Counted from the stretch's first letter, positions 1 through 8,951 are shown. The stretch: DNA of 64,000 nt from Rhizobium sp. BK251 (GCF_004345245.1 NZ_SLUQ01000005.1:1-64000), one strand, 5' to 3'. The notes: generated by a model not told the origin, from the sequence alone. Translations and numbers: made by a program.

Positions 1-13
1 AAAAACCTGGTAA

Positions 14-92
<79 letters not shown>

Positions 93-110
93 CTTCCCAT
101 GATCCCGACA

Positions 111-133
111 AAGCCCCTCAAAGGGGCTTTTTT
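111..133 (+). terminator. Rho-independent terminator of the tRNA
   Basis: An 8-bp perfect stem (AAGCCCCT at 111-118 with AGGGGCTT at 122-129), a 3-base loop and a run of six T at 128-133. It sits 20 bases after the CCA end of the initiator tRNA and is the clearest intrinsic terminator in the window. Confidence 0.93.
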
Positions 134-277
134 GCATTTATGCCCCAAACATCCAGACCGGCCAAGTGCACAAGCACCTCGTGCAAGGGCGGGGCCTAGC
201 AATCGCGCGGAATGCGACCTTGCCCATCGAAATGAGCCATTTTGACGCAAGTTCTGGCCCATTGAGAGGACCGGGGA

Positions 278-532
278 ATGAAGCGCAATCGTTTTGCGGA
301 CGAACAGAGCATCGCGATTCTGGAGGAGCATGAGGCGGCCACGCCGGTCTCCGAACATTGTGGGAAGCGCGGCGTCAGTGATGCCGGCATCTACAAGCGG
401 AAAGCCAAGGTCTGTGATTTTTATCTGTTAGGCCCTACCGTCCCGGGCGGTCGTTCGAGTGCGTCGGCACTGAACACTGCCCCTCTCGTCGCTACTGATC
501 CCATGCCGCTTGCGCGCTGCGACTGGATCTAG
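278..532 (+). pseudogene. IS3-family transposase OrfA remnant
   Basis: The first roughly 45 codons read MKRNRFADEQSIAILEEH and continue to IYKRKAK, which is the N-terminal helix-turn-helix of IS3-family OrfA proteins (IS407/IS51-like: K-x-R-F-T/A-E-E-Q-I-I-x-I-L-x-E). A normal OrfA has about 85-90 residues with a leucine zipper after this region; here the similarity stops near position 412 and the rest is unrelated low-complexity reading frame. No OrfB with a DDE domain follows, and I could not find paired terminal inverted repeats. It is therefore a dead fragment left by an old insertion next to the tRNA. Confidence 0.75.
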
Positions 533-574
533 CTCTTAGAATTAAGACAGTATCGCCAGTCCGGAGATAGAGAG

Positions 575-1804
575 CTAAGCGGCCGCCAGTTGCCGGCCGC
601 GTGGCATAGTGACCGCGAAGACGGCGAGACCAGCAAAGGTGAGGCAGAACCCCGCCCACGCCACTGAAAGAAGCCCATAACCCGCGCCAATCGTGAACCC
701 ACCTGCTGCGGCGCCTATGGCGTTCGATACGTTAAAGGCCGCGAGGCTCATCGCACCCATCAATGTCGGTGCATCTGGAGCGAGCTTGGTCATGCGAACT
801 GAGACTGTGGGTATAGCAATGAACATTGTCGTGCCAATGCCAAATAGTCCAACCATCATTACAGCGATGTTCGCACCAAGCGTTGCCAAGGCGGCTAGGA
901 CGACCAAGGCGATACCAAATCCCAGAACGAGCCCGCGTGCGGGATATGCGTCGGCTAGCCGTCCGCCGATAAAATTGCCGACTGTCATTCCGATGCCGAA
1001 GATGGCAAGGGCAACTGGGATCCATTCCGGATCAAGCATGGCAACGTCGGTCACGAACGGCCCGACAAATGTGTAGATCGCGAAAATACTGGAGACCCCA
1101 AGAGCCGCAACCAACATCATTGCCCATACGGAGAACCTGCGAAGAGCTTTCAGCTCTTGCCGAATTGATCCACCATCGAGTTCGGGGGTCGTCGGGACCC
1201 AGGCCCACAGGGCCGCAAGCGACACCGCGCTCGCGGCAGCAACGGTGAGATATGTGTTCCGCCATCCTATCGTCTGACCGAGAAAGGTTGCCAGGGGCGA
1301 TCCGATGATGGTGGCGACGGTCAACCCCATCATAACGAGAGCAAATGCCTTTCCCCCACGTCCAGGCCCCATGATGTATGTGGCGACCACGGCTCCTGCA
1401 CCGAAGTAAGCGCCCTGGGGAAGGCCACTGACAAAGCGCGCGATAGCGAACATTGCGAGATTTGGCGCACTCGCGGAAAGCACGTTTCCCACGACAAAGA
1501 GCGCCATCAGACCAAGGAGCAGGGTACGGCGATTGAGCCGAGCCGCTGCGAGTGTTACCAGGGGCGCCCCGACGACCACTCCTAACGCGTAGGCCGTGAT
1601 GGCGTTGGTAGCCTCTGGAATACTAATCTCGAGCGACTGAGAGAAAAGCTGCAATATCCCCATGCTCGCGAATTCGGACGTCCCGATACAGAAGCTGCCG
1701 AGCGCAAGGGAAAATAGCGTGAATCCACACATCCGCCTTTGCCGGGCATCGGTGCAATGAACGCCAAGCGCGTTGATCTGAGCATCGTATCCTTGGTTCA
1801 GCAT
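575..1804 (-). CDS. MFS exporter, AraJ/YdhP-like (DHA1 type)
   Basis: A 409-aa protein with about 12 hydrophobic segments and major facilitator motifs: R-L-N-R-R-T in the loop after the second helix and a proline/glycine-rich fifth helix (SGLPQGAYFGAGAVVA). It belongs to the arabinose-efflux/YdhP type of drug and sugar exporters in the inner membrane; the substrate is unknown. The start at 1804 has a GGAAGA ribosome site. It is a close paralogue of the exporter at 8935-10146, sharing for example SPLATFLGQTIGWR, but has a different N-terminus (about 25 extra polar residues). An aldo/keto reductase remnant lies just upstream on the same strand, mirroring the gene content of the intact cassette at 8.9-12.3 kb. 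Confidence 0.88.
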   Translation of the reverse strand: MLNQGYDAQINALGVHCTDARQRRMCGFTLFSLALGSFCIGTSEFASMGILQLFSQSLEISIPEATNAITAYALGVVVGAPLVTLAAARLNRRTLLLGLMALFVVGNVLSASAPNLAMFAIARFVSGLPQGAYFGAGAVVATYIMGPGRGGKAFALVMMGLTVATIIGSPLATFLGQTIGWRNTYLTVAAASAVSLAALWAWVPTTPELDGGSIRQELKALRRFSVWAMMLVAALGVSSIFAIYTFVGPFVTDVAMLDPEWIPVALAIFGIGMTVGNFIGGRLADAYPARGLVLGFGIALVVLAALATLGANIAVMMVGLFGIGTTMFIAIPTVSVRMTKLAPDAPTLMGAMSLAAFNVSNAIGAAAGGFTIGAGYGLLSVAWAGFCLTFAGLAVFAVTMPRGRQLAAA

Positions 1805-1906
1805 CGTTCTTCCAATCGTGTTTCGGGCCGCAAGTTGCGGCAGTTGGCAAGATCTAAGGCCACAGGAGTCACCAGCCTCCGCTGGTGAAGAAGCCTGGGG
1901 CAGTGC

Positions 1907-2056
1907 TCAATTGTCGATCGGCAGCGGTGCTAGCGGATCGACAGGACCGGCATTGCGCAGCTCGCGCCAAAGGTCGGCGGGAATGTCGCGGAACATGTTG
2001 CCGAGCGGTGCAGCGCCGAAGCCGAGCTTCCCTGGGAGAAGTTCCTTGAGTTTCAT
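1907..2056 (-). pseudogene. Aldo/keto reductase with internal deletion
   Basis: A 49-codon open frame whose first 26 residues (MKLKELLPGKLGFGAAPLGN then MFRDIP) match the N-terminus of the aldo/keto reductase at 11324-12340, and whose last 23 residues (ADLWRELRNAGPVDPLAPLP then IDN) match its C-terminus. The central 288 residues or so, including the catalytic Asp, Tyr, Lys and His, are gone without breaking the frame. The join is at about 1978-1984, where both parental sites encode Ile-Pro, so recombination between short ATTCC-like repeats explains it. The product cannot be a working reductase. It is most likely a relic; expression as a microprotein cannot be excluded. Confidence 0.85.
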
Positions 2057-2661
2057 CGTCTGGTCCTTCGCTGGCTTTTGATCCTGGCCGGCAAACGCAC
2101 GGAGATGCCGTGACAAAAGACGACGGGCCGACCTGAGACTGTTACACGTCCACGGAGCACGCCACTTTGGAAGCCAGTTCAAAAATTCGCTCCGTATTGG
2201 AGCAACCTAGTAAGTGTCGCCTGACGATCGAACTCCAGGACGCCGTGCGTAAACTGAGGGGCGCCCGGTCTGGTGAACCCGCTGGGCGCAGTTCCATCAG
2301 AACGTCATCCAGACACGTCAATCGGGTGCAAGGCCACCGATGCTAGAGGGTCCGGCGCAGGTGGACAGTCAAAGCTGGTTAAAGATCGGGAAAATCGCTA
2401 CCAGGATGGACGCCAAAGCAGGCGCGGCCAGATATCCATGGCTTTAAAGGTTTGACAACTTTTCACCGATTGATCGCGGGGCGATACCAGAGGCCGCCTG
2501 GTTTGCGTTATGCGGCGATGGCATCCAGCAAGTCGCAAGATGCTGCTTGGCGCTGCCAGGCCAAAGACCTTCGGGAGCGACCCTGTTTCTTTCGAGGCGA
2601 TCTGTGTGTGTCGATTGGCCCTGAGAGGTAAATTCTCAGGGCAAATCGACACCAGCACTAC
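2057..2661. other. Gene-free stretch with one strong hairpin
   Basis: About 600 bases without a credible gene. Short open frames here have no recognisable motifs, no ribosome sites and no family resemblance. The only clear structure is the inverted repeat at 2609-2651, listed separately. The stretch lies between the eroded exporter/reductase cassette and the flavoprotein operon and may be scar sequence. Confidence 0.5.
2609..2651 (-). terminator. Long hairpin 3' of the flavoprotein gene
   Basis: An 18-bp inverted repeat with a single G/T mismatch: arms at 2609-2626 (TGTCGATTGGCCCTGAGA) and 2634-2651, loop of 7 bases. It starts 10 bases after the stop codon of the flavoprotein on the minus strand. 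There is no T-tract, so it is not a classical intrinsic terminator; it may stop transcription weakly, protect the mRNA 3' end, or be the end of a lost mobile element. Confidence 0.5.
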
Positions 2662-4362
2662 TCAACCGACCGTCCTACGGCCGCTAGCGTCCGGCATCAC
2701 CGGGTTTTTCGCCAGCCAGCCATGGATCGAATGCACCACGACTGAGCCCTCGCCGACACTCGAGGCGACCCGCTTCACGGATTGGGCGCGAACGTCGCCA
2801 ACCGCGAATATTCCTGGGATGCTTGTCGCATAGGGCGAACTGTTCGATGCATCGGCGCCAGTCAGGATAAAGCCCCGATCATCGAGTTCCACGCAACCGT
2901 CAAGCCAGTCGGTATTCGGGAGGGCCCCGATCATCAGGAAAAGGTTCGAGACGGCATGTTCGAACTCATTTTTACCGCGTTGTCGCCATCGGATGCTCGA
3001 AAGGCAACTCTCGCCGAAGAGTGAGGTGATCTCGCTGCGGGTGTGCAAGGTGATCCTGGGAGATTGGACTATGCGACCGACAAGATAGTCAGACATGGTG
3101 TCCGAAAGTCCATCGCCTCTAACAAGCAGATGCACGTGCCGGGCCTGTGACGACAGGAAGATCGTTGCTTGCCCGGCGGAATTTCCACCGCCCACGACCG
3201 CGACTTCAGCGTCTTCGCAAAGCTGCGCCTCGATTGACGTGGCCGCGTAGTGAATTCCCTTGCCTTCGAAGCGCTGAGACTCGGGAATATCCAACCTTCG
3301 ATATCTTGCGCCAGTCGCCACAACGACAGACCGGCCAAAGACAACACCGCCTCCGTCGAGATGCACTCCGAATGGATAGCGCGAGCAGTCGAGACGCAAC
3401 GCCGCATCGGCGACGACGAACCGCGCGCCGAACTTCTGAGCCTGTATTTGTGCTCTCCGAGCAAGGTCCTGTCCCGAGATACCCATCGGAAAGCCGAGAT
3501 AATTCTCAATCCGGGAACTGGTGCCTGCCTGACCACCGGGGCCGACCGCCTCGATGACCACTGTGTCCAAGCCCTCGGATGCGGCATAGACTGCTGCGGC
3601 GAGACCCGATGGCCCGGCACCAACGATAACCACGTCATATACATGGGAGGGACTTAGCCGCTCGGTTATTCCCAGAGCCTCTGCAAGGTCGCGGTTTGTG
3701 GGCTGAGTAAGGACCTTGGCACCATTCAGTACAACGATCGGCAGGTTGCCGGCGTCGGCATGAAAAGACTCCATTGCCGCTCGTGCGTCGTCGTCGGCGT
3801 CAGTGTCCAGGCAACGATATGGGTACCCGTTCCTTTCCAGGAAAGTCTGAATGCGGACGGTATCTCCGGCGTGGCAATCGCCCACGACCACCGTGCCGCC
3901 TTCGGCGTGTTCCAGAAGGCGAGCACGCCTGAGAATGAATGCGCGAAGGATAATCTCTCCTATATCCGGTTCTGCGCGGACCAATTGGAGAAGGGCGGCG
4001 CGGGGTAGGCGGATGACTGAGGTCGGAACAAGGGCCCTGGCGCAGACCAGCACCGCTCTTTCGCTTAGATGATGTAGCTCTCCGGTAAACTGATGTTGGC
4101 GGTGCGTGGCGATAAGCACGTGTCCGGCTCGTCCGTCGCTTTCGAACACATCGACGGCGCCCTCCATAACGACGAAGAAATCGACTTCCCGATCACCAAC
4201 TTCATACAAGTAATCTCCGCCGTCGAAATGATCGCTTCGCCCGAAATGGGCAACGCGTGCCACCATTTCCGAGGTCAGGCGCGGAAATGCTTCGCCTGGG
4301 ATTTCGCCTAGCGTAGCAGAGATCGGGCTGCTGGCAGTGCTGACGTCGCCCTCGTCGACCAT
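2662..4362 (-). CDS. cNMP-binding / thioredoxin reductase-like flavoprotein
   Basis: A 566-aa three-part protein. Residues about 25-145 form a cyclic-nucleotide-binding (CAP_ED) fold; about 155-232 look like a glutaredoxin/thioredoxin-like fold (VVVGDCHAGDTVRIQTFLERNGYPY region); 242-560 are a thioredoxin reductase-like flavoprotein with FAD motif GAGPSG (248-253) and NAD(P)H motif GGGNSAG (391-397). The redox CxxC of true thioredoxin reductases is replaced: the segment at 373-382 reads AATSIEAQLC, with a single cysteine. It is therefore an FAD-dependent oxidoreductase of unknown electron acceptor rather than TrxB. Its ATG overlaps the stop codon of the upstream zinc-finger gene (TGATG), so the two are translationally coupled. 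Confidence 0.85.
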   Translation of the reverse strand: MVDEGDVSTASSPISATLGEIPGEAFPRLTSEMVARVAHFGRSDHFDGGDYLYEVGDREVDFFVVMEGAVDVFESDGRAGHVLIATHRQHQFTGELHHLSERAVLVCARALVPTSVIRLPRAALLQLVRAEPDIGEIILRAFILRRARLLEHAEGGTVVVGDCHAGDTVRIQTFLERNGYPYRCLDTDADDDARAAMESFHADAGNLPIVVLNGAKVLTQPTNRDLAEALGITERLSPSHVYDVVIVGAGPSGLAAAVYAASEGLDTVVIEAVGPGGQAGTSSRIENYLGFPMGISGQDLARRAQIQAQKFGARFVVADAALRLDCSRYPFGVHLDGGGVVFGRSVVVATGARYRRLDIPESQRFEGKGIHYAATSIEAQLCEDAEVAVVGGGNSAGQATIFLSSQARHVHLLVRGDGLSDTMSDYLVGRIVQSPRITLHTRSEITSLFGESCLSSIRWRQRGKNEFEHAVSNLFLMIGALPNTDWLDGCVELDDRGFILTGADASNSSPYATSIPGIFAVGDVRAQSVKRVASSVGEGSVVVHSIHGWLAKNPVMPDASGRRTVG

Positions 4363-4667
4363 CAGAAGTACCTCGGTATTGGCCCGCGTTGCGGCGTTTT
4401 GTCGGGAAGTTCGACGAGTTGCTCGTCAACATAGCACCAGCCCCATCCTTCCGGCGGATCATAGCCTTCGATAATCGGATGAGCCGTGGCACGATAATGC
4501 GCGGTCGCGTGTTTGCCGGGCGAGCTGTCGCAGCAGCCGACATGCCCGCACGTCCGGCACAGCCTCAGATGCACCCATGCGGTGCCAGATGCGAGGCATT
4601 CCTCACATCCAAGGGACTGGGGAACGACGCGGGAGAGGCCGAGCGTATGTGCGCAGGATTGTGACAT
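4362..4667 (-). CDS. UBP-type zinc finger protein
   Basis: A 101-aa protein formed almost wholly by a UBP-type zinc finger: Cys5/His7, C-x2-C (GCEEC), C-x2-C (CRTCG), a following Cys pair and His residues in KHATAHYRATAHP. In eukaryotes this fold binds the C-terminus of ubiquitin; bacterial versions have no known ligand. It is the first gene of a two-gene unit with the cNMP/TrxR-like flavoprotein, overlapping it by one base. The pairing suggests that it delivers a substrate to, or senses the redox state for, the flavoprotein; that is inference. Confidence 0.85.
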   Translation of the reverse strand: MSQSCAHTLGLSRVVPQSLGCEECLASGTAWVHLRLCRTCGHVGCCDSSPGKHATAHYRATAHPIIEGYDPPEGWGWCYVDEQLVELPDKTPQRGPIPRYF

Positions 4668-5077
4668 CTGTTCTCCTGAGTGCGAGCGTACGCTTTGCCA
4701 TACCGTTCAGCAAGAAATGCTCCACGAGAAGCCTATCGTGATCGGTCGGGGCTGCAGGTTAAAAGATGCGTATCCTCGCAAAATTCAGGGAATCTTGCAC
4801 GGCTGTGCTGTTCGGACGCTGGTCGAGCCTCATGGTTGGCGCGAGTTGGTCAACTGCCTTTGTTTCGTTTTCGGGGGATGCCGAGGGATCGCGCAATATT
4901 GGTGAATGCCAGATTTAACGCGCGTTTACCGACCTTTACACGCAGCGCCAGGAACAGATGGTAGCTTCCATCCAACGAAAGCGACGGAAAGCGTCGCCCG
5001 AACGGTGTGAATAGCTCCAATGGATACGGAATGTGCGGCAGAACGATCAGCCGTCATCAGATACCCGAGGATCTGAG
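4668..5077. other. Divergent intergenic region
   Basis: About 410 bases between the zinc-finger gene (minus) and the DUF336 gene (plus). No coding region with family resemblance. Both promoters must lie here, but I could not pick out a convincing -35/-10 pair or operator. Confidence 0.5.
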
Positions 5078-5548
5078 ATGACCCGGCTTATAACGACCCT
5101 TACTTTGGATGACGCCAAACTGATGCTGTCAGCGGCTGAAGCAAAGGCGGCGGAATTTGCCATCGCTTACAATATCGCAGTGGTCGATGCAGGAGGACAT
5201 CTGATTGCCTTCGTCCGGCAGGACGACGCGCTGATCGGCAGCATCGATCTGGCAATCAAGAAGGCGGTCACGGCGCGGCTCTTCGACAAGAAGACGGACT
5301 ATCTGGCAAAACTGGCCCAGCCCGGCGAACCGCTCTTCGGCATTCATCAGAGTAACGACGGCAACGTCATCATATTTGGCGGCGGGCTCCCCGTCGTCCG
5401 TGGGGGACGGTTGATCGGCGCCGTGGGAGCAAGCGCGGGCTCGGTGGAGCAAGACATCGCTGTCGCTCAGGCCGGCGTGTGCGCGATGGACGCGCAACTC
5501 GAGCAAGAGAGGCAATCCGACACCTCAAGAAGGGAGCAAGGAAGATGA
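5078..5548 (+). CDS. GlcG/HbpS-type heme-binding (DUF336) protein
   Basis: A 156-aa protein starting MTRLITTLTLDDAKLMLSAA, with the DUF336 signature: IAVVDAGGHLIAFVRQDDA, then IKKAVTARLF, then a glycine-rich GGGLPVVRGGRLIGAVGASA and C-terminal cysteine near VCAMDAQ. Members bind heme or small degradation products and often accompany glycolate, propanediol or aldehyde catabolism. The ATG at 5078 was chosen because GAGG lies 8 bases upstream; an upstream in-frame start lacks a ribosome site. Its stop codon overlaps the next ATG (ATGA), so it is coupled to the dehydrogenase gene. Confidence 0.85.
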   Translation: MTRLITTLTLDDAKLMLSAAEAKAAEFAIAYNIAVVDAGGHLIAFVRQDDALIGSIDLAIKKAVTARLFDKKTDYLAKLAQPGEPLFGIHQSNDGNVIIFGGGLPVVRGGRLIGAVGASAGSVEQDIAVAQAGVCAMDAQLEQERQSDTSRREQGR

Positions 5549-6285
5549 CAGCCAATATCGAAGGAAAAGTCGTGCTGATCACCGGTGGCGGCACGGGCCT
5601 GGGCGCGGAGACCGCCCAGATGCTCGCCTCGAAGGGAGCGAAGGTTGCGATCGCCGCCCGTCGGCGCGGCAAGCTCGACGAGGTTGCTTCCAATATTGTG
5701 TCCTCGGGCGGCAAGGCAAAAGCCTATGAGCTCGACGTAGCAAACAGGGGCCAGTTCCAGTCAGTCGCGAACGCGGTGGCATCCGATTTTGGCAAGCTGG
5801 ATGTCCTGGTCAACAATGCCGGGCTGATGCCGATCCGTCCGATGGCGGAAGTGAATACGGATGAATGGGACGCGATGATCGACGTCAACCTTAGGGGCAC
5901 GCTCTATGGCATCGCCGCGGTGCTGCCGATGTTCATCAAGCAGGAGGCCGGCCACATCATCAACATCAGCTCCGTCGCGGGCGTGAAAGTCTTCGCGCCG
6001 GGCGGCACAGTCTATTCCGGCACCAAGTTCGCCGTCCGGGCCATCTCCGAGGGGTTGCGCCAGGAGATCGGCAGCAAGATCAAGGTGACCTCGATCGAAC
6101 CCGGTGCTGTGGAGAGCGATCTCAAGCACACGACAAGCGGCACGTCGCAGGGCGCGGTCATGGAATTCTACAAGTCAGCGATCCCCGCCAGCTCTGTTGC
6201 CAGAGCGATCACTTTTGCCATCGAGCAACCGGCGGACGTGGACATCAACGAGATCGTGCTGCGTCCGACGGCACAGGAGTTCTGA
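5545..6285 (+). CDS. SDR family NAD(P)-dependent oxidoreductase
   Basis: A 246-aa classical short-chain dehydrogenase. Cofactor motif TGGGTGLG at 13-20, NNAG at 90-93, structural Asn115 and catalytic Ser143, Tyr157 and Lys161 (YSGTK) are all present. The adenine-binding region (AARRR at 38-42) suggests NADP preference. It acts in the cytoplasm on an unidentified carbonyl or alcohol. Start at 5545 overlaps the DUF336 stop and follows GAAGGGAG. The aldehyde dehydrogenase 83 bases downstream would oxidise an aldehyde made by this enzyme; that coupling is inference. Confidence 0.92.
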   Translation: MTANIEGKVVLITGGGTGLGAETAQMLASKGAKVAIAARRRGKLDEVASNIVSSGGKAKAYELDVANRGQFQSVANAVASDFGKLDVLVNNAGLMPIRPMAEVNTDEWDAMIDVNLRGTLYGIAAVLPMFIKQEAGHIINISSVAGVKVFAPGGTVYSGTKFAVRAISEGLRQEIGSKIKVTSIEPGAVESDLKHTTSGTSQGAVMEFYKSAIPASSVARAITFAIEQPADVDINEIVLRPTAQEF

Positions 6286-6368
6286 TCGGGCGATCAATTT
6301 CGCGCGGCCGAGTGTCCAGATTTTCAGAGCCGGTCTTTCGCGACCCGAAATTGAAAGGAGAATGTGAC

Positions 6369-7739
6369 ATGGCGTATCAGAGCGTAAACCCGGCGACCGG
6401 GAAGGTCCTCAAGACATTCAACAACCACAGCGACGACGAAATCGAAAGGGCGCTCACCCAGGCGCATTCCCTCTACAAGTCGCCGTGGTGCAAGAGGGAC
6501 AGGACTCCCCGCCTCGAAGTCTTGCGCCGATTTGCCGAGCTAGTGAACGGTCGCGTCGACGACTTGGCTCGGATCCTGACCTTGGAAATGGGCAAGCGCA
6601 TCAACGAAGCCCGCACCGAAGTGCGCATCACCGCAGACATCGCCCAATACTATGCCGACAACGCCGAAACCTTTCTCGCGCGCGAGAAGGTGGTGACGTC
6701 GAAGGGTGACGCCTGGCTCGAGTATCATCCGATCGGTGTCGTCGTCGCTGTCGAGCCCTGGAACTTTCCGTTCTACCAGTTGATCCGGGTGGCAGGACCA
6801 AACCTGGCGATCGGGAACCCCGTTCTTGCGAAACATGCGAGCATGGTGCCGCAGGCCGCGGTTGCTTTCGAGGAGCTCCTGGCGGAGGCGGGTGCGCCGG
6901 AGGGGGCATGGACAAATATCTTCGCGACGGGCGACCAGATCTCGAAGCTCATCGCTGACGATCGCGTTCAGGGCGTGGCTCTTACAGGTTCCGAGGGCGC
7001 GGGCAGCATCGTGGCGGCCAACGCGGGCAGGAACCTCAAGAAGTCGGTGATGGAGCTCGGCGGAAGTGATGTCTTCGTCGTTCTCGATGATGCTGACATC
7101 GACAAGGCCGTCGCCGTCGGCGTGGAAGCCAGACTCCGTGGATGCGGCCAGGTCTGCAACGGTGCCAAGCGATTCCTGATCCACGAAAAGGTCGCCGATG
7201 AGTTCGTGAAGAAACTTGCCGACAAGTTCACCAACACCAAGATCGGCGACCCCATGGACGAAACCGTCGGGCTGGGGCCGATGTCGTCCGTCGGAGCCCG
7301 CGACGATATCGCGGGGCAGGTCGAGCGCGCCGTAAAGGCCGGCGCCAAGGTTCTCGTCGGTGGGGCCGTGATCGAGGGGCCCGGCGCGTACTACAAACCT
7401 ACAATCCTCACCAATGTATCGCGGGACAATCCCGCCTACTTCGAGGAATTCTTCGGTCCAGTGGCGCAGGTCCATGTTGTCAAGAGCGATGAGGACGTCG
7501 TCAGAATTGCGAACGACTCGAATTTCGGACTTTCCGGTGCCATCTTCACCGCCGACATCGAGCGCGCCAAGACCCTCGCTTCGCAGGTCGAAACCGGTTC
7601 CATGTGGATCAACACGTCTTCCTTTACGGGACCGGAGCTTCCGTTTGGTGGCGTCAAGAGATCCGGCTATGGCCGTGAACTAGCGGGCGCTGGCATCAAG
7701 GAGTTGGTGAACCAGAAGATGGTGCTTATCGCGCACTGA
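6369..7739 (+). CDS. NAD(P)-dependent aldehyde (succinate-semialdehyde-type) dehydrogenase
   Basis: A 456-aa aldehyde dehydrogenase of the short succinate-semialdehyde dehydrogenase type. Visible are the WNFP oxyanion Asn segment, LTGSEGAG of the cofactor fold, the general base in MELGGSD and the catalytic Cys263 in GQVCNGAKRF, followed by the C-terminal FFGPVAQV and PFGGVKRSGYGRELA. Semialdehyde specificity is only suggested by family likeness. The ATG at 6369 is preceded by GAAAGGAG. It closes the DUF336 - SDR - ALDH operon. Confidence 0.92.
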   Translation: MAYQSVNPATGKVLKTFNNHSDDEIERALTQAHSLYKSPWCKRDRTPRLEVLRRFAELVNGRVDDLARILTLEMGKRINEARTEVRITADIAQYYADNAETFLAREKVVTSKGDAWLEYHPIGVVVAVEPWNFPFYQLIRVAGPNLAIGNPVLAKHASMVPQAAVAFEELLAEAGAPEGAWTNIFATGDQISKLIADDRVQGVALTGSEGAGSIVAANAGRNLKKSVMELGGSDVFVVLDDADIDKAVAVGVEARLRGCGQVCNGAKRFLIHEKVADEFVKKLADKFTNTKIGDPMDETVGLGPMSSVGARDDIAGQVERAVKAGAKVLVGGAVIEGPGAYYKPTILTNVSRDNPAYFEEFFGPVAQVHVVKSDEDVVRIANDSNFGLSGAIFTADIERAKTLASQVETGSMWINTSSFTGPELPFGGVKRSGYGRELAGAGIKELVNQKMVLIAH

Positions 7740-7986
7740 TGGTTGTGTGAAACCATCGCGGTACGGTGAGAACCGCAAGCGTCGTGATGGGCCGCAGCAG
7801 GACCGCCCAAGCACTCTCGGTTTGTGTCGAGCCGCAAGGCCCCACCGGCTCGGTCATGGAGATCTGCACGAGCTTGGAAGGCCGTTGTCCTTCAGGACCT
7901 CTCGATGGCTTACATCTAATCAGACGAAATTCTTGCGCAGGTGAATTTGGTTTTTGAACGCATCATTTTCAATCAAGGAGAGAACC

Positions 7987-8661
7987 ATGACCCAACACGT
8001 TCTGTTCATCGTGACCAACGCAGCCGTAATCGGCCCGCACAATCGCAAAACCGGCTTCTTTTTTGCGGAGGTCGCCCATCCTTTCGATGTGCTCGACAAA
8101 GCAGGAATCGCAATTGAATTCGCTTCACCCGCTGGGGGATGGACGCCCTATGACGCGTACGACGAGAAGGATTCTGCCCAGAAGGAATTTTTCGAGAGCA
8201 AAGCCTTTCGCCGATTGAATCGCAGCCGCAAGTTGTCCGAAGTGGACGCCGCCGACTACGACGCCATCTTGGTGCCGGGCGGCCTCGGACCCATGGTTGA
8301 TATCCAGCGCAATGCGGATGTCCATAAAGCTGTTGTGCGCGCCTGGAGCACCGGTAAACTCGTGACCGCTGTTTGTCACGGTCCATGTGCTCTACTCGGC
8401 GTGGACCTCGGAGACGGAACACCGTTCGTGCGCGGCAAGAGGCTTACGTCATTCTCAAAAAAGGAGGAGTACGATTACGCACGCGATGACGTGCCCTACG
8501 AGCTTGAGGATGCGTTTAAAGCTGAGGGCGCCGAGTACTCGTCAGGGCCCAACTGGGAGCCCCATGTCGTCGTCGATGGCCGCCTCATCACCGGTCAGAA
8601 TCCTGCCTCTGCGGGACCATTGGCAAAGGAGCTGGTAGCCGCCCTGAAGAAGTTGGCCTAA
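7987..8661 (+). CDS. DJ-1/PfpI family protein (Hsp31-like)
   Basis: A 224-aa class I glutamine amidotransferase-like protein of the DJ-1/PfpI superfamily. The reactive nucleophile Cys130 lies in TAVCHGPCALL and the partner acidic residue Glu27 in FFAEVAHP. The C-terminus has DGRLITGQNPASAGPLA, typical of Hsp31/YhbO-like proteins that act as glyoxalase III, deglycase or chaperone. Start at 7987 follows CAAGGAG. The 250 bases before it hold no gene. A more distant relative lies at 18473-19270. Confidence 0.9.
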   Translation: MTQHVLFIVTNAAVIGPHNRKTGFFFAEVAHPFDVLDKAGIAIEFASPAGGWTPYDAYDEKDSAQKEFFESKAFRRLNRSRKLSEVDAADYDAILVPGGLGPMVDIQRNADVHKAVVRAWSTGKLVTAVCHGPCALLGVDLGDGTPFVRGKRLTSFSKKEEYDYARDDVPYELEDAFKAEGAEYSSGPNWEPHVVVDGRLITGQNPASAGPLAKELVAALKKLA

Positions 8662-8921
8662 TCGATGAACAAGCCGGGATAAGTCGTCGCGCCGCCATGG
8701 GTTCGATCCGGGCGAGATTCGAACAGCAACTGCTTGGCTCGAACGAAGCGCTAACCTCAGTCTGCATTTCCAGGTCTTTCTCCGGAAGCGGCCAGTCTCC
8801 TTCCGGCCCCGAAGCAGACCTCACGGCCTGATCTAAGAACAATTGCTTCTGAGCGAATCCGAAGAAGGCAACGACGGGGCGTCATCGATAGAAGCCGCCG
8901 ACGTCGGACGAGTTTTGACGC
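8662..8921. other. Short intergenic region
   Basis: About 260 bases between two convergent genes (DJ-1 protein and MFS exporter). I see no gene in it. Confidence 0.4.
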
Positions 8922-8951
8922 AGGAAAGAGCCGCTTAGGCGGCTCTTTCCT
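8922..8951 (-). terminator. Hairpin spanning the exporter stop codon
   Basis: A perfect 13-bp inverted repeat (AGGAAAGAGCCGC at 8922-8934 and its complement at 8939-8951) with a 4-base loop that contains the TAA stop codon of the MFS exporter. No long T-run follows on either strand, though CTTTCCTTT follows on plus. It could end transcripts from both convergent genes. Confidence 0.6.
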
